From the NCBI GenBank assembly GCA_038135065.1, contig JAYPWI010000026.1, positions 1-53,637 on the forward strand: a stretch of 53,637 nt of DNA. Reading direction: 5' to 3'. This DNA comes from JAYPWI01 sp038135065. GTDB taxonomy: Bacteria; Actinomycetota; Acidimicrobiia; Acidimicrobiales; Poriferisodalaceae. The notes beneath the pieces are model-generated. The model ran no database searches. It saw only the letters and a list, made by a program, of their open reading frames with translations, and was not told the DNA's origin. Below are positions 40,740 to 50,011 of this stretch, piece after piece; position 1 is the first letter of the stretch; every line of letters starts with the position of its first letter. The translations under genes and the position numbers were made by a program.

Positions 40740-41984
40740 GTGAACGAGGCACGGCTGACCCGGCGATTGGGCCTGGGCGACGCAGTGGTCATCGGCGCAG
40801 GATCGATGATCGGGGCTGGTGTGTTCGCAGCTTGGGGTCCCGCCGCCCAGGCCGCCGGCACCGGCCTCCTGCTCGGCCTGGCGGTGGCGGGGCTTGTTGC
40901 CATGTGCAACGCGATGTCCTCGGCCCAGCTCGCGGCCATCCACCCCGAGTCGGGTGGTACCTACCTGTACGGCAGGCGCCAGCTCGGTCCGGGATGGGGG
41001 CACCTGGCTGGGTGGGGGTTCGTCGTCGGCAAGACGGCGTCGTGCGTGGCCATGGCCCTCACCGCCGGTTCCTACCTGTGGCCTGAGCAGCACCGGGTGG
41101 TTGCCGCGAGCTTCGTGATCGTGGTGACGCTGGTCAACCTGGGCGGCCTGACCCGCACGGTGGCTGTGACCCGCGTCCTGCTGGTGGTGAGCTTGGCTGC
41201 CCTCACCCTGGTCGTCGTTGCCGGATGGTCGGGGGGAGCGGCCAGCATCGATCGGCTCACCCCGGTCGAGACGGACTTGTCCGGGATCCTGCGGTCGGGG
41301 GCCTTCCTGTTCTTCGCATTCGCGGGCTACGCCCGGATCGCCACCCTCGGGGAGGAGGTGAAGGACCCATCGGTGACCATCCCCCGGGCCATTCCGGCCG
41401 CCCTCCTGGCCGTGCTCGCCATCTACGCGGTGGTGGGGACGACGGCGTTGGCCGCGGCTGGGGTGACTGCGCTGGCCGGTACCGACGCCCCACTGGCCCT
41501 GGTCGCCGACCCCGACTCGTCCACCGTGGCCCGTCTGGTCGGGGTGGGAGCCGCCGTCGCCTCCTTCGGGGTGTTGCTGAACCTGGTCCCCGGTGTGTCA
41601 CGCACCGCCCTGGCCATGGCCCGCAACGGTGAGTTGCCCCGCTGGTTCTCGGTGGTCGACGGATCCCGATCGGTGCCGGTTCGAGCCGAGCTGGCGGTCC
41701 TGGTGGTGGTGCTGGCCGGTGTCGTGACCCTCGACCTGACCAACTCGATCGCAGTGTCGGGGCTCGCCGTGCTCACCTATTACGCGGTGACGAACGCAGC
41801 GGCCCTCACCCTGGCCCCCGCCCAGCGTCGGTGGCCACCGGCGGTGGCCGTGCTGGGACTGGTCGGTTGCCTGGCCCTCGTTGCCGCCCTGCCTGCCGCG
41901 GCACTGGTCGGCGGCGGTGCGGTGTTGGTCAGCGGGGTCGGCGCCCGTTGGGTGACGACCAGGGGCGCGGCACGGGGTCGGTGA
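40740..41984 (+). CDS. APC-family amino-acid permease
   Basis: 414 residues from GTG 40740, just after the crotonase stop; the longer frame to 40668 overlaps that gene. About twelve hydrophobic helices. The first has LGLGDAVVIGAGSMIGAGVF, the APC signature for substrate binding. The next are typical, with ESGGTYLYGRRQLG and FFAFAGYARIATLGEEVKDP. This resembles cationic or neutral amino-acid permeases; the exact substrate is unknown. It converges with the acyl-CoA dehydrogenase gene. Confidence 0.9.
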   Translation: MNEARLTRRLGLGDAVVIGAGSMIGAGVFAAWGPAAQAAGTGLLLGLAVAGLVAMCNAMSSAQLAAIHPESGGTYLYGRRQLGPGWGHLAGWGFVVGKTASCVAMALTAGSYLWPEQHRVVAASFVIVVTLVNLGGLTRTVAVTRVLLVVSLAALTLVVVAGWSGGAASIDRLTPVETDLSGILRSGAFLFFAFAGYARIATLGEEVKDPSVTIPRAIPAALLAVLAIYAVVGTTALAAAGVTALAGTDAPLALVADPDSSTVARLVGVGAAVASFGVLLNLVPGVSRTALAMARNGELPRWFSVVDGSRSVPVRAELAVLVVVLAGVVTLDLTNSIAVSGLAVLTYYAVTNAAALTLAPAQRRWPPAVAVLGLVGCLALVAALPAAALVGGGAVLVSGVGARWVTTRGAARGR

Positions 41985-41990
41985 CCGCTC

Positions 41991-43172
41991 TCAAGCGTCC
42001 CGAGGGAAGTCGACGAGGCGGCGGGACACCACGAGGCGCTGGACCTGCTGGGTGCCCTCCCCGATGTCGAGGATCTTCACGTCCCGGTAGAGCTTCTCGA
42101 GCATCCGGTCGTTGCGTACCCCGGCCTCCCCGCAGATGTCGAGGGCGGTGGTGACCGCCCGCAACACCATGGGTGGGGAGTACAGCTTGGCGTAGGAGGC
42201 CTCGAGCACGTTGTCGTGGCCGTTCTTGGCCAGCCACACCGCGTTGAGGTACATCAGCCGTGCGGTGTGCAGGCCTCGCCGGATACGGGCCAAGCGCTCC
42301 AGGGCCTGGTCCTTGCGCCGCCCATGGGCCGGGTAGTCGCTGCGGACGATGTCCATCGCGAAGTCGTGGGCGGCCCGTCCCATGCCCACCCCGTGCGCCG
42401 TGTGCAGGGGCCGGGTCATGTTGAAGGTGGCCATCGATGCCTTGAAGCCCTTGCGGGACTCGTAGAAGGCCTCGCCGCCCAACAGGTTGTCGCCGGGCAG
42501 GCGAACGTCATCGAGGGCGAAACTCGCCGTTTCGTAGCCCCGCGAGCCCATCTTGTGCTCGACCTTCAGGATCTCGAAGCCGGGAGTGCCCCGCTCGACG
42601 ACGAAGGCCCGGTGACCGCCCCGCCCCAGGTCGGGATCGATGGTGGCCCACACCACCACCCATTCGGCACGGGCCGAGTTCGAACAGAACATCTTCCGAC
42701 CGTTGAGTACCCACTCGTCGCCGTCCTTGCGGGCCCGGGTCTGGATGCGGGCCACGTCGGAGCCTGCCTCGGGTTCGGTCATGGCCATGGCGCCCCACCT
42801 GGCCTTGCTGTGATCGGTGAAGATCTCCAAGAACCGCTGGCGCTGTTCGGGGGTGCCCGTATTGCGCAGGGCGGGCCCGCCCAGCCCGGGGCCGGGGAGG
42901 GACAGGGCCACCCCTCGATCCCAGTAGGCGGCCTCCTCGCCGAGGAGGAAATTGCGGACCGGCTTCCAATCCAGGGCGGTCGGTCCCTCGTCCTCGCCCA
43001 CCATGCGCGACACCAGGCCTCCCTGTCGGGCGCAGATCAAATAGAAGGGGTGCTCGGTCGGCGGGGGCATCGCGGTCCGGTCAGCCTCGAGCCCCATGTC
43101 GCGGATGTAGCGAGCACCGAGATCTCGTAACTCCTCGAGCATCTCCTGGGTTCTGACGTCGATCTCGATCAT
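41991..43172 (-). CDS. Acyl-CoA dehydrogenase (catalytic-type subunit)
   Basis: 393 residues. FAD-dependent acyl-CoA dehydrogenase that introduces an alpha,beta double bond. WGAMAMTEPEAGSDVA is the middle-domain FAD signature, and KILDIGEGTQQVQR near the C-terminus has the Glu of the EGT motif, normally the catalytic base. The N-terminal region is unusually rich in charged residues. The start overlaps the stop of the upstream paralog by four bases. The two probably form a heteromeric enzyme, as seen for actinobacterial steroid and CoA-ester pathways. The electron acceptor would be ETF (not in window). Confidence 0.9.
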   Translation of the reverse strand: MIEIDVRTQEMLEELRDLGARYIRDMGLEADRTAMPPPTEHPFYLICARQGGLVSRMVGEDEGPTALDWKPVRNFLLGEEAAYWDRGVALSLPGPGLGGPALRNTGTPEQRQRFLEIFTDHSKARWGAMAMTEPEAGSDVARIQTRARKDGDEWVLNGRKMFCSNSARAEWVVVWATIDPDLGRGGHRAFVVERGTPGFEILKVEHKMGSRGYETASFALDDVRLPGDNLLGGEAFYESRKGFKASMATFNMTRPLHTAHGVGMGRAAHDFAMDIVRSDYPAHGRRKDQALERLARIRRGLHTARLMYLNAVWLAKNGHDNVLEASYAKLYSPPMVLRAVTTALDICGEAGVRNDRMLEKLYRDVKILDIGEGTQQVQRLVVSRRLVDFPRDA

Positions 43173-44248
43173 CGGACACCTCCGGTTTCGGAGCCCAGGG
43201 AGCCCAGCAGGTCGTCGACCTCTGCCACCTGGGCTGCGACGTCAGCGTCGGCTGCGTCGCGGGCCCCCGCGGCCATGGCGAGGTGCCGGGCTTCCCTGAA
43301 TCGCTTCTCGGCCAGATGGTCGACGATGAAACCGTGACCGCCCAGCAACTGAATCCCCAGATTCGTGGCATCGAAGGCGGCATCGACCGACTCGAGCCAT
43401 GCCTGGGTTGCCCAGAACGCAGCGTGGGGCTCGCCGCGATCGAACGACGCCGCCGCGTCACGGACCACCAGGCGGGCCCCGTGCACACCAGCGGCTGCGG
43501 CTGCCAGGTCGAAGGCGTTGGCCTGGTGATGGGCCACGGGCTTGCCGAATACGACCCGGTCGGTCGTGTACTCGATCGTCTCGTCGATGGCGGCCTGACC
43601 GATACCCACCATGATGGCGGCGCCCCAGAGCCGGGCCCGGGCTCGCACCTCGATCGCCTGGTGGGGGGACAGGGTCCACGACCCCCGCTCGACGGTGGAC
43701 TCGAATGCAACGCCGACACCGCCGGAGGCCTGGAAGGCCAACGCCACCACGTCGGTCGGGGTGTCCGTCACCTCGAGCAGCCGTAGCTGGTCTGCTTCGC
43801 TCACCCAGATCCACTTGAGGTCGGGCCAGCCGGGACCCCAGGCCAACTCGGGCCAGGCCAACTCGGGGTCGACCACGGTGAAGGCACAGGTGGCAGCCCG
43901 GCTACGGCAGTCCTCGAGCACCGTCATGGCCAGGTCCCGGTCGGGGCACATGGTCACTGCTCCTGCTGCCGGTCCCGGGCGGTCGGCTGCGTACAGCCCG
44001 CTGGCGTCGGCCTCGGCCAACGCTTCCAGCATGATCACCTTGGCCAGGAGCCCGGCCTCGGCGCCACCGAGGTCGCCGCTCAGGTCGAGGTCACCGAGGG
44101 GGAAGCCGTCGAGGATGTCCAGGACATGGTCGGGCCACCGCCCTGCGGCCTCGGATTCTCGGACACGGGGAGCCAGCTCCTCCGTGGCCAGGCGGGTGGC
44201 CGCTCCTTGGAGTTCCTCGAGCTCTGGGCTCAGGGCAAAGTCGCGCAT
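43169..44248 (-). CDS. Acyl-CoA dehydrogenase-like partner subunit
   Basis: 359 residues from ATG 44248; the upstream open frame is rejected since it runs into the LLM gene. The middle and C-terminal domains are recognisable (IEYTTDRVVFGKPVAHHQAN, the QLLGGHGFIVDHLAEKRFRE helix), but the usual catalytic EGT near the C-terminus is missing; that position is inside an Ala/Asp-rich tail (AAGARDAADAD). It is translationally coupled to the gene at 41991, which has the Glu. This fits an alpha/beta heteromer in which only one subunit is catalytic. Confidence 0.85.
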   Translation of the reverse strand: MRDFALSPELEELQGAATRLATEELAPRVRESEAAGRWPDHVLDILDGFPLGDLDLSGDLGGAEAGLLAKVIMLEALAEADASGLYAADRPGPAAGAVTMCPDRDLAMTVLEDCRSRAATCAFTVVDPELAWPELAWGPGWPDLKWIWVSEADQLRLLEVTDTPTDVVALAFQASGGVGVAFESTVERGSWTLSPHQAIEVRARARLWGAAIMVGIGQAAIDETIEYTTDRVVFGKPVAHHQANAFDLAAAAAGVHGARLVVRDAAASFDRGEPHAAFWATQAWLESVDAAFDATNLGIQLLGGHGFIVDHLAEKRFREARHLAMAAGARDAADADVAAQVAEVDDLLGSLGSETGGVR

Positions 44249-44271
44249 CCCCGAACGGTAGCCACTTCGGC

Positions 44272-45297
44272 TCAGCCAAGCAGGACCCGTTCGAGCCGTT
44301 CCCACTGCGTTGCCGTCTCGCCGGGGCTGATACCCCACATGGGTGGTTTGACGCACATGGAGTCAGCGTGGGTGCCGACTGCGGCGATCTCGGCTGCCAC
44401 CTCGTCCTCGGTGCCGCACACGGCGAAGGTTCGGGCCGCCTCGACCGGGACGAGGTCGATGCAGTCGTGGAGGGGTAGGGAGCGGCGGGCTTCCACCAGC
44501 TCGTCGAACATCGGCCCGAAGTCATGGGCTGCGAAGTAGTCCCGATAGCTGGGGATCGAGGCGTAGAACACGACATTGCCCCGGGCGGCCAGCGCAGCCT
44601 GGTGGGGGTCGGGGTCGATCGACGCAGTCAGCCACAGCTGCACATGGAGGTCGCTCGGGTCGCGACCCGCCCGCTCCGCCCCCCGTGCCACTGCGGGAAG
44701 GACCCGCTCCCGGAGCCACCAGGGCGACCAGATGGAATGTCCGATGAATCCGTCTGCGCATTCGCCGGCCAACTCGCACAGCCGTTCCCGCAGGGCGGCG
44801 ATCCACACTGGCACTCGACGGGCATCGGGGGCGAAGGTCGGGTGCAGCCCCTCGAAGGACAGGTGGTAGTGCGTGCCGTCGTAGTCGGCGATCGACGGTG
44901 AGCCCGTCACTGCTGCATCGTTCACCAAGCGGAAGATCTCGATCACCTCACGGAGGCGGGAGATCGGGGGGCTGAAGTTGTGGCCGAAGGCCTCCTCGGT
45001 CCAGGTGCGGGGTGCTGTTCCCAATCCGAGGGTGAAGCGACCGTTGCTGATCTGGTCGAGTTCCAATGCAGCGCACGCTGTCTCGAAGGGTGAGCGAACG
45101 AAGGCCATGGCGATGCCCGACTCCAGACCAAGGGTGGAGGTTGCCGCGGCGGCGACAGCCATAGCCGCCCACGGCGGACCGTAGACCTGGTTGCCGACCG
45201 CGCCGGCGTAGCCGCGATCTTCGAGTCGGCGAGCCGTTGCCCCCAGTGTGGCTGCATCACCGCGGCCGATGGGTGCCCAGAAGTTGCCCTCCACCAC
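44272..45297 (-). CDS. LLM-class flavin-dependent oxidoreductase
   Basis: 341 residues, luciferase-like TIM barrel. The strands LEDRGYAGAVGNQVYGPPWA, TLGLESGIAMAFVRSPFETA and ISNGRFTLGLGTAP are typical. The middle has RVPVWIAALRERLCELAGE, and the final part AARTFAVCGTEDEVAAEIA. This pattern is frequent among putative F420-dependent oxidoreductases of actinobacteria; FMN is the alternative. It precedes the acyl-CoA dehydrogenase pair on the same strand by 23 bp and may belong to the same degradative operon. It is divergent from the enolase-superfamily gene. Confidence 0.9.
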   Translation of the reverse strand: MVEGNFWAPIGRGDAATLGATARRLEDRGYAGAVGNQVYGPPWAAMAVAAAATSTLGLESGIAMAFVRSPFETACAALELDQISNGRFTLGLGTAPRTWTEEAFGHNFSPPISRLREVIEIFRLVNDAAVTGSPSIADYDGTHYHLSFEGLHPTFAPDARRVPVWIAALRERLCELAGECADGFIGHSIWSPWWLRERVLPAVARGAERAGRDPSDLHVQLWLTASIDPDPHQAALAARGNVVFYASIPSYRDYFAAHDFGPMFDELVEARRSLPLHDCIDLVPVEAARTFAVCGTEDEVAAEIAAVGTHADSMCVKPPMWGISPGETATQWERLERVLLG

Positions 45298-45384
45298 GTC
45301 TCCCTGGTTCGTGTGCCGGGTCGGGTCCGGCAGCAGTCACACGACGGTAGTGCGATCGTCTTCGGGGAGGGAGAGAATGGGCCG

Positions 45385-46434
45385 GTGCCCCGTATCGTTC
45401 GCGTCGCCACCGAGGTCTTGGCCGACCGGGCCAACCCCCAGTTGATCGTGACGGTGGAGGACGAGGACGGCATCTGCGGGATCGGTGAGACCTGGTGGGG
45501 CCCCTACCTGCCGGATCGGACACCGGGGGCCCCCGTCAAGCCCCTGGCGTCGATGATCGACGAGGTGCTGGCCCCCCTGTGCGTCGGGCAGGACGGAGAC
45601 GACATCGGCTCGCTGTGGGAGTCGATGTTCCGGGCCACCTACCAGTACGGGCCCCACGGGGTGGTGTCGAGCGCAATCGCCGGGGTCGACCTGGCGTTGT
45701 GGGACCTGGCCGGACGGCGGAGCGATTGCCCGGTGGCCGATCTCCTCGGCCCCCGAGTCCACGAGCGGCTCCCCGCCTACGCCAGCCTGCACTGGTGCGG
45801 CGATCCCGGGCTGGCTTGCGCAGAGGCACAGCGAGCCGTGGCCGCGGGCTTCCGTGCGGTGAAACTCCACGAGCGGGACCCGGCACTGGTCCGGGCCGTG
45901 CGGGCCGCCGTGGGGCCCGAGATCGATCTGATGCTGGACGTGAGCGGGCGCTGGGAACTCGACGAAGTGGCCGATCGGGCCGGGGAACTGGCCGACCTCG
46001 GCCTGCTGTGGGTCGAGGAGCCGATCTTCCCCCAGCAGGACCATCGGGCGTTGGGGGAGTGCGCGACGGTGATCACCTCCCGCCTGGCCGCGGGGGAGAA
46101 CGAATTCCACAGCGAGGGGTTCGCGGCCCTGATCGAGGTCGCGGGGGCATCGGTCCTCCAGCCCGATCTCGTCAAAGCCGGGGGCCTCACCCCCTCGGCC
46201 GGGTACGGCGCCCTGGCCAGTGCGCACCAGGTCTGGCTCTGCCCCCACAACTTCTCGCTGGGACCGTCGCTGGGGGCCAACATCCACTGGGCCGTCACCG
46301 AGCCCGCAGCCCGCTACATCGAGCTTCCCTTTCTGCCCGAGGCCGGTCGCTTCCCGGGCGAATGGGCCATGCCCACCCTCGATTCCGAGGGGTGTGTGGC
46401 CGCTCCCCAGCACCCTGGGCTGGATTGGGCGTAG
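45385..46434 (+). CDS. Enolase-superfamily (mandelate racemase/muconate-lactonising) protein
   Basis: 349 residues from GTG 45385, preceded by GGGAGGGAG. The alpha/beta capping domain is followed by the modified TIM barrel. Metal ligands are visible as Asp (LMLDVSGRW), Glu (LLWVEEPIFP) and Glu (LAAGENEFH). A first catalytic position reads AVKLHERD, with Lys and then His in place of the common KxK, and a later His lies in WLCPHNFS. This set fits an acid-sugar dehydratase or racemase branch. Its substrate is unknown. Confidence 0.87.
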   Translation: MPRIVRVATEVLADRANPQLIVTVEDEDGICGIGETWWGPYLPDRTPGAPVKPLASMIDEVLAPLCVGQDGDDIGSLWESMFRATYQYGPHGVVSSAIAGVDLALWDLAGRRSDCPVADLLGPRVHERLPAYASLHWCGDPGLACAEAQRAVAAGFRAVKLHERDPALVRAVRAAVGPEIDLMLDVSGRWELDEVADRAGELADLGLLWVEEPIFPQQDHRALGECATVITSRLAAGENEFHSEGFAALIEVAGASVLQPDLVKAGGLTPSAGYGALASAHQVWLCPHNFSLGPSLGANIHWAVTEPAARYIELPFLPEAGRFPGEWAMPTLDSEGCVAAPQHPGLDWA

Positions 46435-46480
46435 CGTGCGTGGTGCTGGTCGTCATCAGCCGCTCGACGAGGAGACCCAC

Positions 46481-46774
46481 ATGGCAACACAGCTCAGGCG
46501 CTACGACATCGCCCCCGGCCGGATGGCCGACATGGTGGCCTGGTTCCCCGGGATCATTCCGGTACGGGAGCAGTACGGCTTCACCGTCGACACGGCCTAC
46601 GCCGACGAGGAGCACAACCAGTTCGTGTGGTCGGTCAGCTACCCGGGGACCGCCGAGGAGTTCGAGACAGCGGTCGCCGTGTACAACGACTCGCCCGAGC
46701 GGGCAGCCCTGTTCGCAGGCTTCGACTCGCCCGTTACCGGCATGGTCGTTGCCTTCGTCGACACGGTGGTCTGA
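46481..46774 (+). CDS. NIPSNAP-family protein
   Basis: 97 residues from ATG 46481, with GAGGAG at good spacing; the longer frame back to 46220 overlaps the enolase-superfamily gene. The fold is a ferredoxin-like alpha+beta barrel of the NIPSNAP type: LRRYDIAPGRMADMVAWFPG, a middle FVWSVSYPGTAEEFE strand, and a C-terminal VVAFVDTVV. NIPSNAP members are small, often dimeric, with unknown catalytic role. It converges with the photolyase gene with nine bases between them. Confidence 0.85.
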   Translation: MATQLRRYDIAPGRMADMVAWFPGIIPVREQYGFTVDTAYADEEHNQFVWSVSYPGTAEEFETAVAVYNDSPERAALFAGFDSPVTGMVVAFVDTVV

Positions 46775-46783
46775 GCGAGCCCG

Positions 46784-48139
46784 TCAGGTTCGACCGAGGG
46801 CAGACTTGTAGGCGTCGAGCGTCCGGTCGCGGGCGTCGCCGTGATCGACGAGGGGTGCCGGATAGGTGTCGCCCAGCACCACCCCGGCAGCCGCCAGGTC
46901 GAGGGGGGCCGCCGTCCATGGCTCGTGGATGACCGAGTTCGACAGCTCGGCCAATTCGGGAACCCAGCGCCGGATGTACTCGCCGTCGGGATCGAACCGC
47001 CGTGACTGGGTCACGGGGTTGAGCACCCGAAAATAGGGGGCGGCGTCGGGCCCGGTGCCGGCCACCCACTGCCAGTTCCCCACGTTCTGGGGCACGTCGG
47101 CATCGATGAGCATGGTGCGGAACCAGTGCTCCCCCGACCGCCAATCGATCAGCAAGTCCTTCACCAGGAATGACGCGGTGATCATCCGCACCCGGTTGTG
47201 CATCCATCCCGTGTGCAGCAGTTGACGCATCCCGGCATCGACCATGGGGTACCCGGTCAGGCCCTGCTGCCAGGCCTCGAGGTCGGCTGGGTCGTCCCGC
47301 CAGGCGATGGCGTCGTACTCGGGCTTCATGGCACGCGTCGCCAGAGCGGGGTTCTGGTGGAACAGGTGGGCGTACCAGTCGCGCCAGGCCAGCTGGCGGC
47401 AGAAGGCCTCGCGGCCAGGCGAGGCGCCCCCCACCTCGTAGAGGACCTCGCGGGGGCCCAGCGTCCCGAAGCGCAGGTCGGCGGACAGTGACGAGGTGCC
47501 CGCCACAGCCGGTAGGTCGCGCAGATCCGGGTAGTCGTCGACGATCCCGCAGAAGGCAGCCAGACGATCCTGGGCACCCCGGGACCCGGCAGTGGTCGGG
47601 TCGATCGAGGGGTCGGCCTCGGGCAGGGGGATGCCGCCCACCGGGTCGAGCAGTCGTGCGGAACCGGCGGGCTGCACAGTGCCCACCTCGGTCTGGGCCC
47701 ACCGTCGATAGAAGGGTGTGAAGACCCGGGACAGGGTGCCCTTGCCGGTGAGCACGGCCCCCGGAGGCTGCACCAGGGTGCCCCAGTGCCACCGCATGGG
47801 GGCCACGCCATCACAGTGGGCATCCCGGATGCGGGCGAAGGGGGTCACGTCGGCATTTGCGTGGACCTCGGCCACCCCGTGCTCGGCGGCCAGGGAAGCC
47901 ACCACCGCGTGGGCCGGTCCCTCCACCACGAGAAGGCGACCACCCAGCTGCGCGAGCTGGTCACCGAGGTCGGCGACGGCCGCTAGGAGGTGGGCTCGCC
48001 TTCGATCCCCGGCTCGAGCCAACAGGGCGGGCTCGAGGACATACAGGGCCAGTACCTCGTCAGCTTCGGTCGCCGCGGACCAAGCCGGGTTGTCGGTCAG
48101 ACGAAGGTCGCGGCGGAACCAGCAGATCGATCGGGTCAC
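46784..48139 (-). CDS. phr: Deoxyribodipyrimidine photolyase
   Basis: 451 residues from GTG 48139 (GTG 48172 is possible but has no ribosome site). Light-dependent repair of UV pyrimidine dimers with FAD. In canonical order the antenna domain comes first (ICWFRRDLRLTDNPAW), then the FAD-binding domain: LRFGTLGPREVLYEV, LAWRDWYAHLF, WMHNRVRMITASFLVKDLLI, DWRSGEHWF and NWQWVAGTGPDAAPYFRVLNP. It is distinct from the permuted copy at 20407. Divergent from the CoA-transferase gene across 53 bp. Confidence 0.93.
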   Translation of the reverse strand: MTRSICWFRRDLRLTDNPAWSAATEADEVLALYVLEPALLARAGDRRRAHLLAAVADLGDQLAQLGGRLLVVEGPAHAVVASLAAEHGVAEVHANADVTPFARIRDAHCDGVAPMRWHWGTLVQPPGAVLTGKGTLSRVFTPFYRRWAQTEVGTVQPAGSARLLDPVGGIPLPEADPSIDPTTAGSRGAQDRLAAFCGIVDDYPDLRDLPAVAGTSSLSADLRFGTLGPREVLYEVGGASPGREAFCRQLAWRDWYAHLFHQNPALATRAMKPEYDAIAWRDDPADLEAWQQGLTGYPMVDAGMRQLLHTGWMHNRVRMITASFLVKDLLIDWRSGEHWFRTMLIDADVPQNVGNWQWVAGTGPDAAPYFRVLNPVTQSRRFDPDGEYIRRWVPELAELSNSVIHEPWTAAPLDLAAAGVVLGDTYPAPLVDHGDARDRTLDAYKSALGRT

Positions 48140-48192
48140 CGCGACCACGCTAGTGGGATGCACAACGGCCACCGATGGGGGAGCATGCAGGC

Positions 48193-49962
48193 ATGGACGA
48201 TCATCTCGATGCCCATCTGGGGGCGGCTCCCATGCAGGCCGGTCCGGGGGGACCCTTGCGGGGATTGCGCATCCTCGATGTGACCCACGCCGCCGCCGGT
48301 CCCTTCGCCACGTTGATGCTCGCCGACCTCGGAGCAGAGGTCATCAAGGTGGAGCCACCGACCGGGGAACTGGTGCGCTTCGCGGCACCGTTCACCCTCG
48401 ACGACGAGACCCAGGCCTACGGGGGACGGTTCGCCAACCGGAACCGGAACAAGCGCTCCATCGCCCTGGACTTCACCGACCCCGCCGACCGTGAGGTCTT
48501 CCTCTCGCTGGTCGCAACGGCCGATGGTCTGGTGGAGAACCTCCGTACCGGGGTGATGGATCGGCACGGGGTTGGCTGGGACGCGTGTCATGCGCGTAAT
48601 CCCCGGCTGGTGTACGCGGCGATCCGCGGGTTCGGCGACCCGCGCACGGGAGCCAGCCCCTATGCGGAGTGGCCGGCCTTCGATGTGGTGGCCCAGGCCA
48701 TGGGCGGCCTGGTCGCAGCCACCGGACCCGACCCCGACCACCCGACCCGGGTGGGGATCACGGTGGGCGATTACGTGCCCGGCTTGCTCGGGGCCCTCGG
48801 CCTGGTCTCGGCCATCCTGCACGGACGGGAAAGCGGGCAGGGTCAGTTCGTCGACGTTGCCATGGTCGACGGGTTGATGTCGCTCTGCGAGACATCGCAG
48901 ATGGTGTGGTCCTACACGGGCCGTGATCTGCTGCCCACGGGCAACACGGTGGACGGGGTCACCCCGTTCGGCATCTACCCGACAGCCGACGGGCACTGCG
49001 CCATCGCGGCACCCACCGACAGCCACTGGGCACTCCTGTGCGCGGCAATGGGTCGGGAGGATCTGATCGTCGACGAGCGCACGGCATCTGGCAGGTCGAG
49101 GGGTCGTCACCGGGAACTGGTCGACGGGGCGATCGAATCGTGGAGCCGCTCCCTGACGAGCAAGGAGGTGGTCGGCGCCCTCGGCGGTGCCGTCTCGGTG
49201 GCCCCGGTGTTCAACGCCCGCGACTGGGCAGACGACCCCCATGTGCAGGCACGGGAGATGCTGGTCAGGGTGGAGCACCCCCATCATCGGCCGACCGTGC
49301 AACTCGGCTGCCCGATCAAGTTCACCGAGACACCGGCCGGCGTCTACCGGCGACCGCCCCTCCTCGACGAGGACGGACCGGCCCTGCGAGCCGAGCTGTC
49401 AGGGCCGGCGGTGCGATGGGGGACCGAGCAGAACCCCGACGACCTGGAGGTGTTCGAGGTTCCCCTGGGGCCGACCACTGCCCAGGACCTGATGACCGAG
49501 ATCTTCACCGACCACTGGGCGAGCGTCCGCTTCGGACCCCTCATCCAGGGCGGGGTGTTCGAACTGCGAGCCACCGCTCCGCCCCGACTGTCGATGCTCG
49601 ACGGCTACCTGACCGTCGACACGGGCGGGTCCCACTTCCACCTGTGCGTCGGTGAGCACCGGGGCTCTCCCGAGCACCCGGTCCCTGCGGACATCGCTCG
49701 ACGACGGCGCTGCGCCCGAGTCGAGCTGCAGCGACAGTGGATCGAGGGGGCGCCCCGCACCTGGATGCTCCGCCTGTTCAACGGCGAAGGCGCGCAGATG
49801 ATCACGGTGCTGCTCCCCAACCCATTCCTCGACGACGACATGGGCATCCTGGATCCACCCGACTGGTCGCGGTTGGGGCTGTGGGACCACCTCCGAAGTG
49901 CCTATCTGGGTGAACGTCCGGACCCTGCCGACCGCAGTGGGGACGGCTTCCTGCACCCATGA
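48193..49962 (+). CDS. Family III CoA-transferase with extra C-terminal domain
   Basis: 589 residues from ATG 48193 with GGGGGAG upstream. The first 400 residues are a CaiB/BaiF-type CoA-transferase: LRGLRILDVTHAAAGPFA, GAEVIKVEPP, NRNRNKRSIALDF, and the likely catalytic Asp in VGITVGDYVPGLLG. From about residue 410 a separate domain of roughly 170 residues follows (PTTAQDLMTEIFTDHW, GPLIQGGVFELRAT, HFHLCVGEH). It looks like a protein family that also exists alone in actinobacteria, and I cannot name it. The fusion suggests a linked step, such as recognition of the CoA acceptor. A double CoA-transferase gene follows 49 bp downstream. Confidence 0.85.
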   Translation: MDDHLDAHLGAAPMQAGPGGPLRGLRILDVTHAAAGPFATLMLADLGAEVIKVEPPTGELVRFAAPFTLDDETQAYGGRFANRNRNKRSIALDFTDPADREVFLSLVATADGLVENLRTGVMDRHGVGWDACHARNPRLVYAAIRGFGDPRTGASPYAEWPAFDVVAQAMGGLVAATGPDPDHPTRVGITVGDYVPGLLGALGLVSAILHGRESGQGQFVDVAMVDGLMSLCETSQMVWSYTGRDLLPTGNTVDGVTPFGIYPTADGHCAIAAPTDSHWALLCAAMGREDLIVDERTASGRSRGRHRELVDGAIESWSRSLTSKEVVGALGGAVSVAPVFNARDWADDPHVQAREMLVRVEHPHHRPTVQLGCPIKFTETPAGVYRRPPLLDEDGPALRAELSGPAVRWGTEQNPDDLEVFEVPLGPTTAQDLMTEIFTDHWASVRFGPLIQGGVFELRATAPPRLSMLDGYLTVDTGGSHFHLCVGEHRGSPEHPVPADIARRRRCARVELQRQWIEGAPRTWMLRLFNGEGAQMITVLLPNPFLDDDMGILDPPDWSRLGLWDHLRSAYLGERPDPADRSGDGFLHP

Positions 49963-49971
49963 GGATCAGAT

Positions 49972-49998
49972 CCCCCCACACAGAAGCGGGGGCTGTGT
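49972..49998 (+). other. Interlocked inverted repeats before the double CoA-transferase
   Basis: CCCCC and GGGGG (49973-49977, 49988-49992) interleave with ACACAG and CTGTGT (49978-49983, 49993-49998). The zero-length joins make a true pseudoknot unlikely, so these are mutually exclusive stems. They sit 13-40 bp before the GTG at 50012, which lacks a ribosome site. Confidence 0.4.
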
Positions 49999-50011
49999 CA
50001 TCATCGCCGCC

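Noticed and set aside
49972..49998. A stable H-type pseudoknot
   Set aside because: The connecting loops would have zero nucleotides, which is sterically unlikely; alternative stems are a better reading.
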